Positions 23,967 through 35,247 of a stretch of DNA of 64,000 nt are shown piece by piece. The notes below the pieces were generated by a model that saw nothing but the letters and a program-made list of their open reading frames with translations, was not told the origin of the DNA and ran no database searches. A program made the translations under genes and the position numbers. The DNA comes from Hericium rajendrae (lineage: Eukaryota; Basidiomycota; Agaricomycetes; Russulales; Hericiaceae). Each line of letters starts with the position of its first letter. Position 1 is the stretch's first letter. The DNA lies in the NCBI GenBank assembly GCA_033439255.1, contig CM065885.1, forward strand, positions 620,001 to 684,000. Reading direction: 5' to 3'.

Positions 23967-24075
23967 GGAGACAATGGGCCACGCCTCCGCAATTCAGACG
24001 TAACCGTGACCGGGTGAGCTCGAGATCTTCAATTGTCCTCAGGACACGCTTCTCACATGAGTCACCAACGAGTGG
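23967..24075 (-). promoter_or_regulatory. Conserved upstream block of K5
   Basis: GGAGACAATGGGCCACGC starts 57 nt from the K5 ATG, followed by GTAACCGTGACCGG, ATTGTCCTCAGGACACGCTT and ATGAGTCACC. It is nearly identical to the K4 block and similar to that of K8. Confidence 0.65.
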
Positions 24076-24881
24076 CTCGGCAAGACTCGGGAGCTGATTC
24101 TCCGGAAATCCGTCGATAATAAAGACCAAAACTTACATATTGGACAACAAAGCCAGGATGTGAATCTATCCTTCGAAGAAATCAGGGGCTAGGAGGCCCA
24201 GATAGGGGGCCATTTGTCTCGCAAATGAGATGCGAGTAGGATCCGCGTCAGTGCCATGCAATATTGCAAAAGTTGCAGCGCTGCTGCAAGAGCTCACGAT
24301 GACTGCGACGCACGAAAAGAAGTGATCAGACGTGTAAATTGGTGACTTCAAAGCAAAAGAACAATGCAACGACACGCACATACGGGATGAGGCCAGCCCA
24401 TGCAGCGATCGGTGCATCGTACTGCTCGACTTGAACACTTCTTGTTGTAACGGGGAACGCCAACTCCAAGTTGCATCGTAGGCTTGTTGCAGGCGGTTGA
24501 GTCGAAAGTCAAACAAGCTTCGGCCGGCCGGCCGGCCGGCTGCCGTAGGCGCTTCGGCAACGCGCTTGTGGCGTTACGCGGAAGTCTTTCTTTTCGTACA
24601 CATCCAACCTGTCCTGTCGAAATTTGAAGCTCGAAACTCGAAGCTTGGAGTGGAGGTGAGTTGTCGTTGTGACTGTAATGTAATTGCTTCGATTCTAAAT
24701 CAGATATACAGTGCAGAACGCTTTCAGTCAGCGCAATACTTCGTCTCATTTGGGGAAATCAATCGGCAAGCACTGTCCACAGCGTGTCAGTCACCTCAAC
24801 ACCTGTAAGTCTTGCTTTTCGCGTTTGGGTACTCTATAGTAATCTCCATCTTGCAAGAAAAACTCATATTGTAAAATCACA
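24076..24881. other. Intergenic region between divergent K5 and an F-box gene
   Basis: About 0.8 kb. A simple CCGG tandem repeat lies at about 24523-24541. No gene was found. Confidence 0.5.
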
Positions 24882-26677
24882 ATGAATAATCAAGCAAATA
24901 ATGCGCCTCGGTACGGAATCCAGGCAATCAGCTCCCCTGCACCATATTTTCTGACAGTGTCGACGAATATAGATTGAACATTGTGGAGTTTTGGTCGAAA
25001 TCTATCCAGTCCCGCATTGCTTCTACCCAGAAAATGTCTCGGCCCGAGGAGCTTGCGCAAGCCCGCCAGATGATAGACGAAGAACTCGAAGCCATGCATT
25101 TGACACTGTGCTCTCTGCGCACGCATCGCAACACCCTCACTCCCATTTCCAGTCTTCCGCTCGAGATCCTTGCTCGGATACTGCAGCTGCATGCGAACGA
25201 TCAACCGCCATCAAAGCGAGACCTCGGCTGGATTCGAGTGACCCATGTCTGCAGGGCCTGGCGTGACGCAGCTCTCCAACATCCTGCGCTTTGGTCTAAC
25301 GTCACGACAGAGCTGGGCTCATGCTGGTTAGATTTGATGCTGGAGCGTGCAAAATATGGGCCCTTATCATACCGTCAGGTCAATTGTGGAAAAAACAGCA
25401 AAGACTTTCTCTCGCACGTTCTCCCACAGTTATTTCCCCGCATCCATTCCTTATCAATTGACGACACCGCCGATATTGTTCATGCTCTCATCGGGTCCCT
25501 TACAACACCAGCGCCGAAGCTCCAAACTCTGGAATTAAGCGTGATGTCCCCTCGCCATCTTGATATCCCTTTGCCTAAAAGGTTATTCAACGACAATGCA
25601 CCCATGCTCCATCGCCTGTATCTCAAAGGCGTCCATGTATCACTGTCCTCGCCCACTCTTTTCGGCTTGACGCATCTTCATATTGAAGAATACGGTGATC
25701 CTGATCATGAATCTACTCGGCACAGCGGCGTCCCTCAAGCTCTCAGGCAGTTGCCTGCTCTAGAGTCCCTATATTTGGCAAACACACTGCCTATCGGGAT
25801 GTCATACCTTGATAACAGTCCTATCCGACTACCCCGCCTCCAGAATCTGACCTTGATTGACGAAGGCCCTGCGTGTACGGACGCCCTCGGGCGGCTGGAG
25901 ATCCCTGCTTCGTGCAAAATACACGTTGAGTGCGAATTCTACGACGAATCGGAGCTCGAAGAATGCCTTCCAATGCTGTGCGGCTGCATTCCTGTTAACG
26001 CAGACCCATTCCACACCTTATCTGTCGTCGGCGTCGATGTCGATGAGGCAAGGGCAGGTCTCAAGCTCTGGCGGGAGAGCAATATCCACGGTCTCCATTT
26101 GCCAGTCGATCCTGACCTGTTCATCAGCGCATTCTGTCCAGCGGAATCGCACCAGCCAGCCAACATTCTAAAACTCATCTGCAATACCCTTCCTCTCAGC
26201 GACATCCGCACCATCCATGCTCAGCATCGGGAAGGCATTCTACCCCGTGACCTTTGGAAACGCCTCTTCGCAAAGAACTGCCGAAAAACCAATAATGTTT
26301 CAATGAACAAGTGGTTCGAGGTCGTTTCCCTCTGCAATGCACTCACCATGAAGCTGGATGAAAAGCTGCCGGCGCGCGGAGAGGAAGAGCATCGGGCGGG
26401 TTTGCCACTGGACCAGCTCTTTCTTCCTGATCTCAAGCGTATATCGCTTCAGTCGGTCAACCTACAATTCTGTACGGACTGGGATGACAAGCGTAGTGTT
26501 CTTGTGAACGCATTGAATATGCGGCGCTCAGCGGGAAGGGCCGTTTCGGTCGTCAGGCTCGGGAAAGGATGCTTCTTCAACGCGGCGCAACTGAGGATGC
26601 TCAGAGACATTGTGCACGTCGAACTGGATCCAGACGCCATCCTGATGCCCGAAGCTCCGGTTGCTGGGTCTGGCTGA
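24882..26677 (+). CDS. Classical agaricomycete F-box protein (copy 1)
   Basis: A 29-nt first exon (24882-24910, MNNQANNAPR), a 62-nt intron and an exon 24973-26677 give 577 residues. The short first exon is confirmed by the identical 29-nt exon of the gene at 51239-53109. A helical segment (LAQARQMIDEELEAMHLTLC) precedes the F-box: ISSLPLEILARILQLHA, then LGWIRVTHVCRAWRDAALQ and PALWSNV. Leucine-rich repeats follow, ending with VSVVRLGKGCFFNAAQLRML. It is likely a substrate receptor of an SCF ubiquitin ligase. The target is unknown, and this family is hugely expanded in mushrooms. Confidence 0.9.
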
Positions 26678-27317
26678 GGAGGTCATGAGTCTTGGTGGGT
26701 GTCGCGGATCGCTGCATTCGCAGCCGTCGGAAGGTTAGCGAGATGAATAGGTGATTGTTGACAAGCTACCTGGGTACGTGATTGCCTGATCTTGAATCGT
26801 TATAGATTGTTCAAGAAGCCGCAGTCCAGCCCACGCCGTGGGGTGCTACGTCGGCGACTCGGGCACTGCACCGTCTGAGTCGGAAGGTGTCAAATACGTT
26901 ATAGCTACCGTACAATGTCATATGCAGATAAACTGATGTGTGGGTATGTAAAATGCTGAGACTACAATCGAATGCATATCATTGAAGTCCCGTACATAAT
27001 TGGACTTCAGGGCACGTACTTGCTAAACAGGTCCGCATATGTCCCCGTCGCTGGAGCGCCGAGTCTGCGATGCGTGCACTTTTCGGCGCGCAACGTATTC
27101 TACCGTTCAGCGACGAGCATCTCTGATCATGCTCTGTCTTGCTGTAGTTACCTTCGATATCCACCATCTGATGCCGGCTTGAGAATTCGTCAAAAATGCG
27201 GTATTGAAATGGTTGCGACAGCAACGCTAGTAGAAGAGCGTATCGTTGTACGTGAAATGCGAATAAAGTATAGTACAAGTTAAAATCTACAGAACTACGA
27301 GCCCCCTGACGATCGTC
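26678..27317. other. Intergenic region with K-gene 3' flank duplication
   Basis: Convergent region between the F-box gene and K6. Bases from about 27050 match 22545-22830 downstream of K5 (GAGTCTGCGATGCG, CAACGTATTCTAC, AGCATCTCTGATCATGCTCT). Confidence 0.6.
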
Positions 27318-28420
27318 CTACATAACCGAAACCAAGTCAATGCTGTGAGGTTTGGGGGTGTCACTAGGAGATTTCAAGGCCCAATCTGTTATCGTCGGTG
27401 TGGTATCTGTCAGTCGAAGATCGCGATCAGCGTTACTGTGAGAGCGATAACAATCTAATTAGCTCACTGAAGCTAGCTCTCCAATGATCGTACTCCACGG
27501 GATAGTAAGTCTTGACATGTTCGACGATGACACGATTCGCCTCCTTGAGCGCTTCTTCTTGAGACCAGTGACTCGGCGCTGTCATGGCCAGAGTGCGTGC
27601 GTCGAAAGCGAATTTGATAGGCCAATAATTGTCGATGTACCGAATGAAGGCTACATCTCATAGTCAGCGGCAGGAAAAAGGAGTGGCAGAGCTGACGCAC
27701 CAGGAGTCCAGATTTTGAGATCCAGGAAAAACTGGTAGAGCTCGGGGCAGCCGATCTCCATAATCGCCGAAGGTCCAGGTGCTCCTATCTCGATGTCGAT
27801 GTGACGGCCACAGTCATGATCCTCGGAGTCTTCAAAATCGATGATCATCGGACGACCGTTGTAATCAAGGATATTCCCTGCAGTCAAGTCGAGGTGATTC
27901 AGGCCCGCGTCGTGAATCCCTACGAGAGCATGGATGATGCCGATCCTGGGAGCCTTTGAGTATATTGTACTTCGATTTAGGAAAGGAATACGCACTTAAA
28001 CTTGTCAGGCAGATATCCCAACATCTCTTTTATCGGCTCTCCACAATACGCCAGGACGATGCACCCGGTCAGCCCTTCGACTGTATCCCCCTCGAAGTAC
28101 CCATGGCAGTGTGGGATGCACTCGCCCTGCAGATGGCTGAGCTTGCCAGTGTACATAGATGCTTCGTGCGAGACACGGTCCCTTGCTTTTCTTCCGAAGC
28201 CAATCTTGCAGACGACGTCCAGAGGGGGCTCGTCGGACGAGAGTGTCAACTCGCCACGATAGACGTCAATCCGGTAGAAATCGCTTCCACCAATACGCTT
28301 CAAGCTACGAAAGCTGATGTCCGACGGCGCTGAACACGCATTAGTGTCTCCGTTGCGGAGGATGTAGGTTTCAGGAGTTCCATCCAAATAGAAAGGAGGA
28401 AGAAAGACGGTGAGAGCCAT
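27318..28420 (-). CDS. K6: small protein-kinase-like protein
   Basis: Exons 28420-27996, 27945-27701, 27650-27468 and 27406-27318 (425, 245, 183 and 89 nt) give 313 residues. It starts MALTVFLPPFYLDGTPETYI. Motifs: IDVYRGELTLSSDEPPLDVV, CKIGFGRKARDRVSHEASMY, LNHLDLTAGNIL (HLD, Asp and Asn kept), MIIDFEDS and FDARTLAMTAPSHW. The coding region is intact, but a 4.6-kb hAT-like element sits 57 nt upstream of the ATG, between the gene and its conserved promoter block. Without that element it would be head-to-head with P3. Transcription may therefore be altered. Confidence 0.87.
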
Positions 28421-28765
28421 GTTTGACGCGAAGATGATGGGAGGGAGACGAACGAGGGAAATATAAGCGCTATATAAGCCAGTGTTGTTATTGACCCGGG
28501 TTATAACTAATACGGTCATTTCGAGGTCAATTGATCCTGAATTGACCCCAAATGACCTGGGGTCAGAGCAGTCAAAAAGGTCAGAATGGATTTTATGCCT
28601 GTATCTACCATGCAAACAGCAGTCCATCATCTGCGACCTCAGCTAGATGACCTGCGGACCTCTCAGCATCAGTTGCAACTGACATTGGGGTCACAGGGCT
28701 GTTGCGACGTCGACGATCGGCATCCACGTCCACTATAAGCGCCCATGATCTCGCGAGCTTGAGAG

Positions 28766-29742
28766 CAAGGGGGGTGCGGGATGTTAATCCGGCACCAGGG
28801 GTTGGTTAGTTAGTTAGGGGGTCGACGCTCTTACCAAAAAAATTGCAGCAACCCTATGGTAGGGTCTCAATGCTGATTGCTAGAGAGCATGCACGGTTAG
28901 GCCGATTAGGTGGTGGGCACACGAGCGGGAGGAGGCAGAACGCGAAGGCGTCGAACTAAGCATGCAGCATGATGTCGAGGAGCAGGCTGTTCTGCGGCAC
29001 ATTGATGTGCATGTGAAAGTGCACCATTACTGCATCGAAGAGGCCTGCAAAGCACTGCATGAGATCATACAATGGTCGTACGTCGGGAGGGCTGGACCGA
29101 GCGTGCGGGGAGCACTGAGTCTGAGCAGCTGGGGGCGGTGGTGGGTGAGAGGTGTAGTTCATCGACATGTGCGATCATGAGGAGCGCGTGCCGCAGGATA
29201 TTGGCAGCCTGCACATAGCTCGTGCACCCCACGGGTGTCATCTGGTATATGCACTGCGGAACGGTGTAGCGCTCATCATGCACCTTCAGCTACGAGGTGT
29301 GAGCATGGAGGTGAGGCAAAATGTAAGACTCACGGCTATCCTGAATGCAACCAGTGCTTCGGCAGATGCTATGCTCGAGCAGAGCAGGATTGTGTTTGGC
29401 TCGTCGACTACTGCAGGGGCCAGCAGCTGCGAGTTGAACTCGAACCAGTTGTGTGCAAATGCAATGGGATGCATGCATGCATACAGGGCACCCGTGATAT
29501 AGCATAGGCCACCTGTATGCGCACCGCCGTCGAGCATCACATCCAGAATGAGCGACATGACAAGGTCATGCACAAGAATATTTGTTAGGGAGCAATCGGG
29601 GAGCGCAGCGATGCACATCTTATCTTATCGTATTTCCTTATATGGATATGTGCCTGATTACATATGTAGTTAGTCCAACCCATATTGGCCTTACCAAAAA
29701 AAATGACCATATGTTTTTATTTAACATCCCGCACCCCCCTTG
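28766..29742. mobile_element. Nested 977-bp hAT-like MITE
   Basis: Perfect terminal inverted repeats start CAAGGGGGGTGCGGG and extend 22 bp. Both sides carry the 8-bp duplication CTTGAGAG (28758-28765 and 29743-29750). The termini differ from those of the host element. No ORF above about 115 codons and no transposase motif is present. It is non-autonomous and younger than the element it sits in. Confidence 0.85.
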
Positions 29743-31406
29743 CTTGAGAGTCAAAAATGCGCGGGATCAGAAAACGTCGCGGCCCTCGGCAGCTCCGAAA
29801 ATCATGTGTAGAGTCTTCTATATAATGAACTATAGTGCTCCATGGGTTTCACGTGCTCACGACGCGACATTCTTCCAATTCTGCTCATTCCATGCCGTTT
29901 GGGGCGCGGGCGCTCGGGTTCAGTGGAGGTGATCTTTGCTTCCTGGTGGATAGCTGACCCTGTTGTTTCACATCTGTGTGTCCATTGTTTGTCAGTTTGG
30001 GAGGGGGGCTGAGGATGTGCATGGCATGTGCTGGGCCCGTACGAGGGTCGGATACTTAATCTTAGTCGAGCACTGGGCCCCACGAGCTACATGTATTAAT
30101 GCCTAGAGAGCTGTCATATGCCAGCATACATTGGACAATGATATTAGTCGAGTAAGAGGGTTGAATACACCCAAACTATTCATCAGAAAAATCTGTAAGT
30201 GATACATAGCTCTATATAATCTACATAGATTTCATAGTTCCATAGCACTGCCCTTTTCTCTGTAGCCAGCATAGCTAAAGGGGAATGCTATATAGTGCTA
30301 TGAAGCTGAGGGGCAATGCTATAGAGTGCTATGATAGCTATGATAGCTGACTATGCAGCTACCATAGTATACATAACTATGAGAGCTATAAGTGTCTATC
30401 AAAGCTATAAGACTTATATCACTTATACATTCTATATTCAATATGTAGACTTAGCATATCTATTGAAGCAATCAAGCCTATTGAAACTATAAATTTTGAT
30501 CAAATTCACATAACAAGATCCAAATAAATAATCATACAAACATAAGCTTTATTTAATGCATTAAAATTATATTCATATTATTATACTACTACAAGCAAAA
30601 ACACTATAACACTACTACTAATTACAAATATAAAGCACTATACTTACTACTAAAAGAATAAACAATATGAGTATACTAAACTTATAATGATTACAAAAAG
30701 CGAAAATATAATCTGTAAAGTAGAAGATTAGTTAGTAAATAAGACAACAGTGAGAAGATATAAAAACATACCGAAGATATTATTTATATAAAAAAAAAAG
30801 AATATATAACCGAAGACATGAATAACATTAGCATAAAACAGTAAACATAAAGACGAATGACTTACCGAAGGTTGAGGAGGAGGTTGAAGATGCCGAGGAA
30901 AGTCGGGGGAATGTAGTGGTTGAAGAGAGAGAGAGAACGCGCGTCGTGCGAGGGTTATATAGGTGAGCGCGGGTTTCCCCGGCGGAGCCCCAAATGTGGC
31001 TGCCGGGGCCCGGCCCGGGCATCGCGTCAGAGGCTAAGTGCCAGATTTCAGTAAGTATGCTTCGCTGCCCAGTAGCTTTCAGTACTTTACATGAATATGT
31101 ATCTCACTCGATCGAATTTAATCAATGAGCCCTAGAGGCTCCTTTTTTGTTTAGAATTTATGCGATTTTATTTGATTTGCTAGGCTCGAAAACGTTCTAA
31201 CACGTTCGGTGGCTGAAGCCTCAAACACAGTCGTTCGACTTCGTCTCGAAATCCACTGTCCTCACTCCCATTCCTCCCTCTCAGCCCTTTTCTCTTGTCC
31301 TTTCTCATCACTCTCGTTATTGTCAAGGCTGGATAGGTCGAGCAGGAGTCCGAGGGACTCAGGTGAGTAAAAAACAGTTGTATTCCTTTTACATTGTACT
31401 AATCTT

Positions 31407-31438
31407 GAGAGTCTCGCTCGATAACGAGCGAGACTCTC
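31407..31438. repeat. Perfect hairpin inside the hAT-like element
   Basis: Arms of 14 bp, GAGAGTCTCGCTCG and CGAGCGAGACTCTC, flank an ATAA loop. An identical copy lies at 40495-40526 in the daughter element. A second hairpin with 16-bp arms (15 paired) is at 31844-31877, and at 40932-40965 in the daughter, close to its right end. Confidence 0.8.
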
Positions 31439-33060
31439 GTTCTTATACTCTTCGACACTCCCCGCCCCCCTGCGCGCCCTTCGACAGCCCATTCCGCCCC
31501 TCGCGCACTGCCCGCGCCTGTCTCCCTCCCCGCGCCCGCGCCTTCGACAGGGCACGTCACGCACTCGACAGCCCACTCCCGCGCCGCCGACACGTCACTC
31601 CACGACGTCACCATGAACCCCTGCCTGTTTGCCGCAGCCCGTGGGTGCTTGGACATCCCGGCACGTCACCCACGCGCGGTATCAAATGCCCCATCCCGCG
31701 CACACATCTGCGACAACGGCGGGGGCTCCCACCGGCTCGCGCTCGGCCACCACCATGCACGGGCAATCCTAACACCCGCGCGCAGACACTCCCAACACCC
31801 GCGCACGATGCCTCAAGGCCCGTGGATGGCTAGCAAGGCCAATGTCGAGTCTCGTTGCCACGGCAACGAGGCTCGACTCCAGTCCATTCGTCGCTCGCGC
31901 GGGGCGGGGCCACACGCGCCATTCTCAAGACACCTGCACCCTGCATGTCCTCAATATCGCGGCGGCGGTGCCCCTCCCGCCTTCCACTCCCTCCCAACAC
32001 CACGCAGCTGCCTGCACATGGCCGTGCACGGCCTCACACAGCCTCAACCCCCGCACGGACGCCTTTGTCCGCGCCAGTGCACGCTGGCTCGTTCATGGCC
32101 CCGCTAGCACCTCCGTGCGCATTGCCACGCGCCACTGATCGCAGGCAGCGCACGCACAGATGCAGGCACGCCTGTCCGCGCATGGCTCCAACCGCCCTCG
32201 CACGCCCCCGCCAGTGCATCGGGGCGTGCGCATGATCCCGACTGCCCACGTCTGTCCCCGCCAGCGCACGCCTGCCCGTGCATGCCCTCGCACACGCTGA
32301 ACTGCACGTGCACGGCCATGCACACCATAGACGGCACGCGCACATCCTCGCGCCCCACCCCAGACAGCATGCGCACGCCGGCGCGCGCTTCGGACAGCAT
32401 GTCTCCGATAGCGTGCACACGGCCCCTTCCAGGCTGTACCAGTGCGCGCACGCCTTCGCATGTGCCAGACTGGATGCGCACACTCGTGCATGCCATGTGC
32501 GTGCACGACTGTGCCTGTCCCTGCCAGGGCATATCTGCCCTTGCACATCCCCGACTGTGGCCTACGCCCACGCGAAGTGTGGTCCATGACACTAGTAGTA
32601 AAGCACATTATCTTTGTAGTAGATTAGTTGTCTATGGAACAATATCAGTGTCTTTTTACTTCGAAGTGTCCCTTCTATTTGAGCTGTTATAGGAGCCATA
32701 GGAGCCATAGCAAACTTATTGAAGTTTATAGACTACATAGGCCTCCCTTACATTTACATAGCTTGACATAGCTATGACTTGTAGCTATGCAGGCTATGAT
32801 AGCTTCCATAGCTCTAGATAGTTGTGTCATCTGACTACATAGGACACATAGTACTATAGAACTAGGTATAGCTTTGGCTGGTGGCTATGTAGATTTCACA
32901 TTTTTGAGATGTTGCATCCAGGACCGTCCGCCGCTCTCTGACCTACCGGTGGGACTGACCCCACTGACCCCTCGAAATTCGGTCCCCGAATTGACTGACC
33001 GACTGACCGGTTATAACCCCGTCAAGTCAAATGGGTTTTGACAGGTCAGTAACAACACTG

Positions 33061-33579
33061 ATATAAGCTGCCAGGAATGTGGAGACAAAGGGCCACGCGG
33101 TTCACACATGAGCGCGATCTTGTTGAGATCGTCTATTATCCACAGAACACGTTGTCAACACACTGCAGTCGCGCTTTGACCGCGCTTTGACATTGATCCG
33201 ATCTTCGCATCATGTTCGATTATCAGGTTATTGTCCCCATTCCCAGGTCTCAGCCTGAATGGCGCAAGACAATGAGCTATATAGGAGTGCGACGGCAACC
33301 TGGTAAGTGCTATCAAAGAAACACCATCGTGTTTTGTCAATGCTGACCCACCGCGGCGGCTGGTGGGTGCGTATACACTTGATAGATTTTGCTTCAATCA
33401 TGGCCTTGTGGACTTTGCTGTGAGTTTTTAGCCTTGTGGTCGCGCTTTGTGCATTGTTCCCCGCATGGATCGTGCCTTACTTGCAATGCGTAAAATCGTA
33501 TTTAATATGGGCATCGAGGCGGGTTGGGCAGTCCTTAGTCCCTAGTCCCTCGTCTTCCCTGCTGTTGTCACCATAGACG
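33061..33579. promoter_or_regulatory. Displaced K6/P3 divergent promoter
   Basis: Right of the hAT element the K-family block GGAGACAAAGGGCCACGCGG appears at 33081-33100, now 4.6 kb from the K6 ATG. CGCTTTGAC occurs twice in tandem (33172-33180 and 33183-33191), as in the K3/P2 promoter. A TATA-like GCTATATAGG near 33274 may serve P3. Confidence 0.6.
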
Positions 33580-35190
33580 ATGTCTGACCCACCGGCCACA
33601 CCGGCCTCCCCTGCTTTTTGCTTCGTGATTGCACCTGGGGAAGTGCCAACACTCCCCGTCACCCCCGGACGCTCGACTGCAGGCCGCTCACCGGCTGCGC
33701 CTACTAATTTGAGCCCGTCGCCTATGGACATATCTCCGACGCCACCAGTTGCAGCCCCCAGACGCTCGGGTACAGGCCGCCCGTCGCCGATGAACCTATC
33801 TCCAACGGTACCAGTTGCAGCGGAATGGCAGCGTGTTACAGGCCGGGCGGCGCCCCATCGAGATGATCAAATGCTGCACGAAGGTGTCACGGACAATGTT
33901 CAGAACATCCAGGAATCCCGTGATGGTGTAGACGATCCATTTCGCCCTCGTTCGGTCGTTATCGTTGACGTGGAAGACGCGCATGCACGCTCCCCATCTC
34001 TGGCCTCCACCCTGTCTTCGCTACCTTCCTCGGTGCGTCTACCTTCATCTTCGTCTATACCTTCCATCCTTAACTTCGGACCCAAGATAGAGCCATTTCA
34101 TCCAGATCTCCTATCCCGTCCTCTGATCCCTTTTGGAAAGTTCGACGGCGCAGTGCGGAACCGGATTTGGACCCCGCTTGACCTCGTATGGGCTGCTCTG
34201 CCTCTGTCTCCTGCTATCTATGATCGAAAGCAACTCAAAGGGACAAGGGGGCCAACTGCATCGGAATACCTGATCCCTCCATCCAAGTCTCTGGAAAAGG
34301 TTGTCTATTGCGGGGAAATGTTGGCTCCAATCGAACCTAAAGTTGCAGCCATTCTTCATGCCATTCCAATAGACTGGAACAATGATGCGCACATGTTGTT
34401 TGCGGCGCGCGTGTTCCCATGGCTTACTTCTCTAGACTGTCCCAAACGAATTTACTCGGAGGTTGATACCGAAGACTGGATCCGGGAGACGCTCATGGGA
34501 CCTGCGCATGCAGTCATACACGCTGTGCTCCTCGGACGCATCCCTGAAGATGCCAACCCAATGTATCCGTTCCATTCCTCTGCGCACAACAGATTCCACA
34601 ATAGGCCAGACAATGTGACGACGCTGCGGGGAGAGCATCCTCACGAGACTGTCTCGCACGTCAGAGAGTGGAAGACAAAGGCTGTTATCCCCATTATCAG
34701 CAATCCCTTGCAACTCATTGCAAGGCCCATCCTAGGCGTCACAAATCCAGGAGCTGCCATACGCTTTAACTGGCCTAAGTCACCCTCTTCACTCTTTGCG
34801 GAGCGGGACAAGATCTTGTGCCAGGTTGGTAGCCTCTTTCTATAAACCAATTTGTCTCATTCTGATTTCACCGTGCTTGCACAGATATGGTGTCAGCTTA
34901 TGGAATGGGACGTCTTTTGTGGAACTTTATCGTCCATGGACGTCACAACCTTCTACATGAGGTCAAGATACGACGACAACGCACTCTACGTGTCGAAATT
35001 CAATACAACGGAGACGGACAGCCCGACCCTTTTTCGGATGGTTTGCTGGCTTCTGGTCTCCATGGAATACAAGGGCATGTTGTTGGACGTCCTGGCTGCC
35101 CGCGATGACTGGTGGACTCCAGAGATCAGGAATGACAGAAACCCGGGCATGGTTGAGAGAATGCTGATGGATCTGCCAGTGGTCCGCTGA
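33580..35190 (+). CDS. P3: PD-(D/E)XK nuclease-like family protein
   Basis: Exons 33580-34824 and 34885-35190, with a 60-nt phase-0 intron, give 516 residues. It has a longer Pro/Ser-rich N-terminus than P1 and P2, with an internal repeat (SPTPPVAAPRRSGTGR-like). The conserved domain has LDLVWAALPLSPAIYD, VFPWLTS, SEVDTEDWIRETLMG, HNRPDNVTTLRG and VREWKTKA. Here the E-x-K is preceded by R rather than G, but E, D, E and K positions are kept. Exon 2 has IWCQLMEWD, SSMDVTTFY and DSPTLFRMVCWLL. It is flanked by two hAT-like elements and is the natural divergent partner of K6. Confidence 0.82.
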
Positions 35191-35247
35191 AGAAGGGCGC
35201 TACAACGAGCCAGAGGCACAAGGTGCATGACTGCAATGAATATGTAC

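Larger units (their letters stand above)
28478..33060. mobile_element. hAT-like non-autonomous DNA transposon, 4.58 kb, carrying a nested element
   Basis: Ends are imperfect inverted repeats of 17 bp: CAGTGTTGTTATTGACC on the left, and the complement of GGTCAGTAACAACACTG on the right. A second shared word, GGTTATAAC, lies just inside. The element is flanked by an 8-bp duplication ATATAAGC at 28470-28477 and 33061-33068. The 8-bp target duplication and CAGTG termini are those of the hAT superfamily. The interior has no transposase ORF I can recognise. It is AT-rich with TAGCTATGATAGC-like words (about 30200-30400 and 32690-32890) and very GC-rich with degenerate GCACGCGC repeats (about 31440-32560). 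It was inserted in the K6/P3 promoter. Confidence 0.85.

Noticed and set aside
29167-29618. ORFs repeated identically at 38255-38706
   Set aside because: They are identical because the whole DNA segment was recently copied; they overlap each other on both strands and resemble no transposase, so I do not call a gene.
30200-30470. CRISPR-like or satellite array of TAGCTATGATAGC words
   Set aside because: Units are irregular with no constant repeat or spacer length; it is AT-rich low-complexity sequence within a transposon.
31363-32692. Overlapping ORFs of 100-170 codons on both strands
   Set aside because: They lie inside the hAT-like element in very GC-rich degenerate repeats, are His/Ala/Arg/Pro-rich in every frame, and show no domain.
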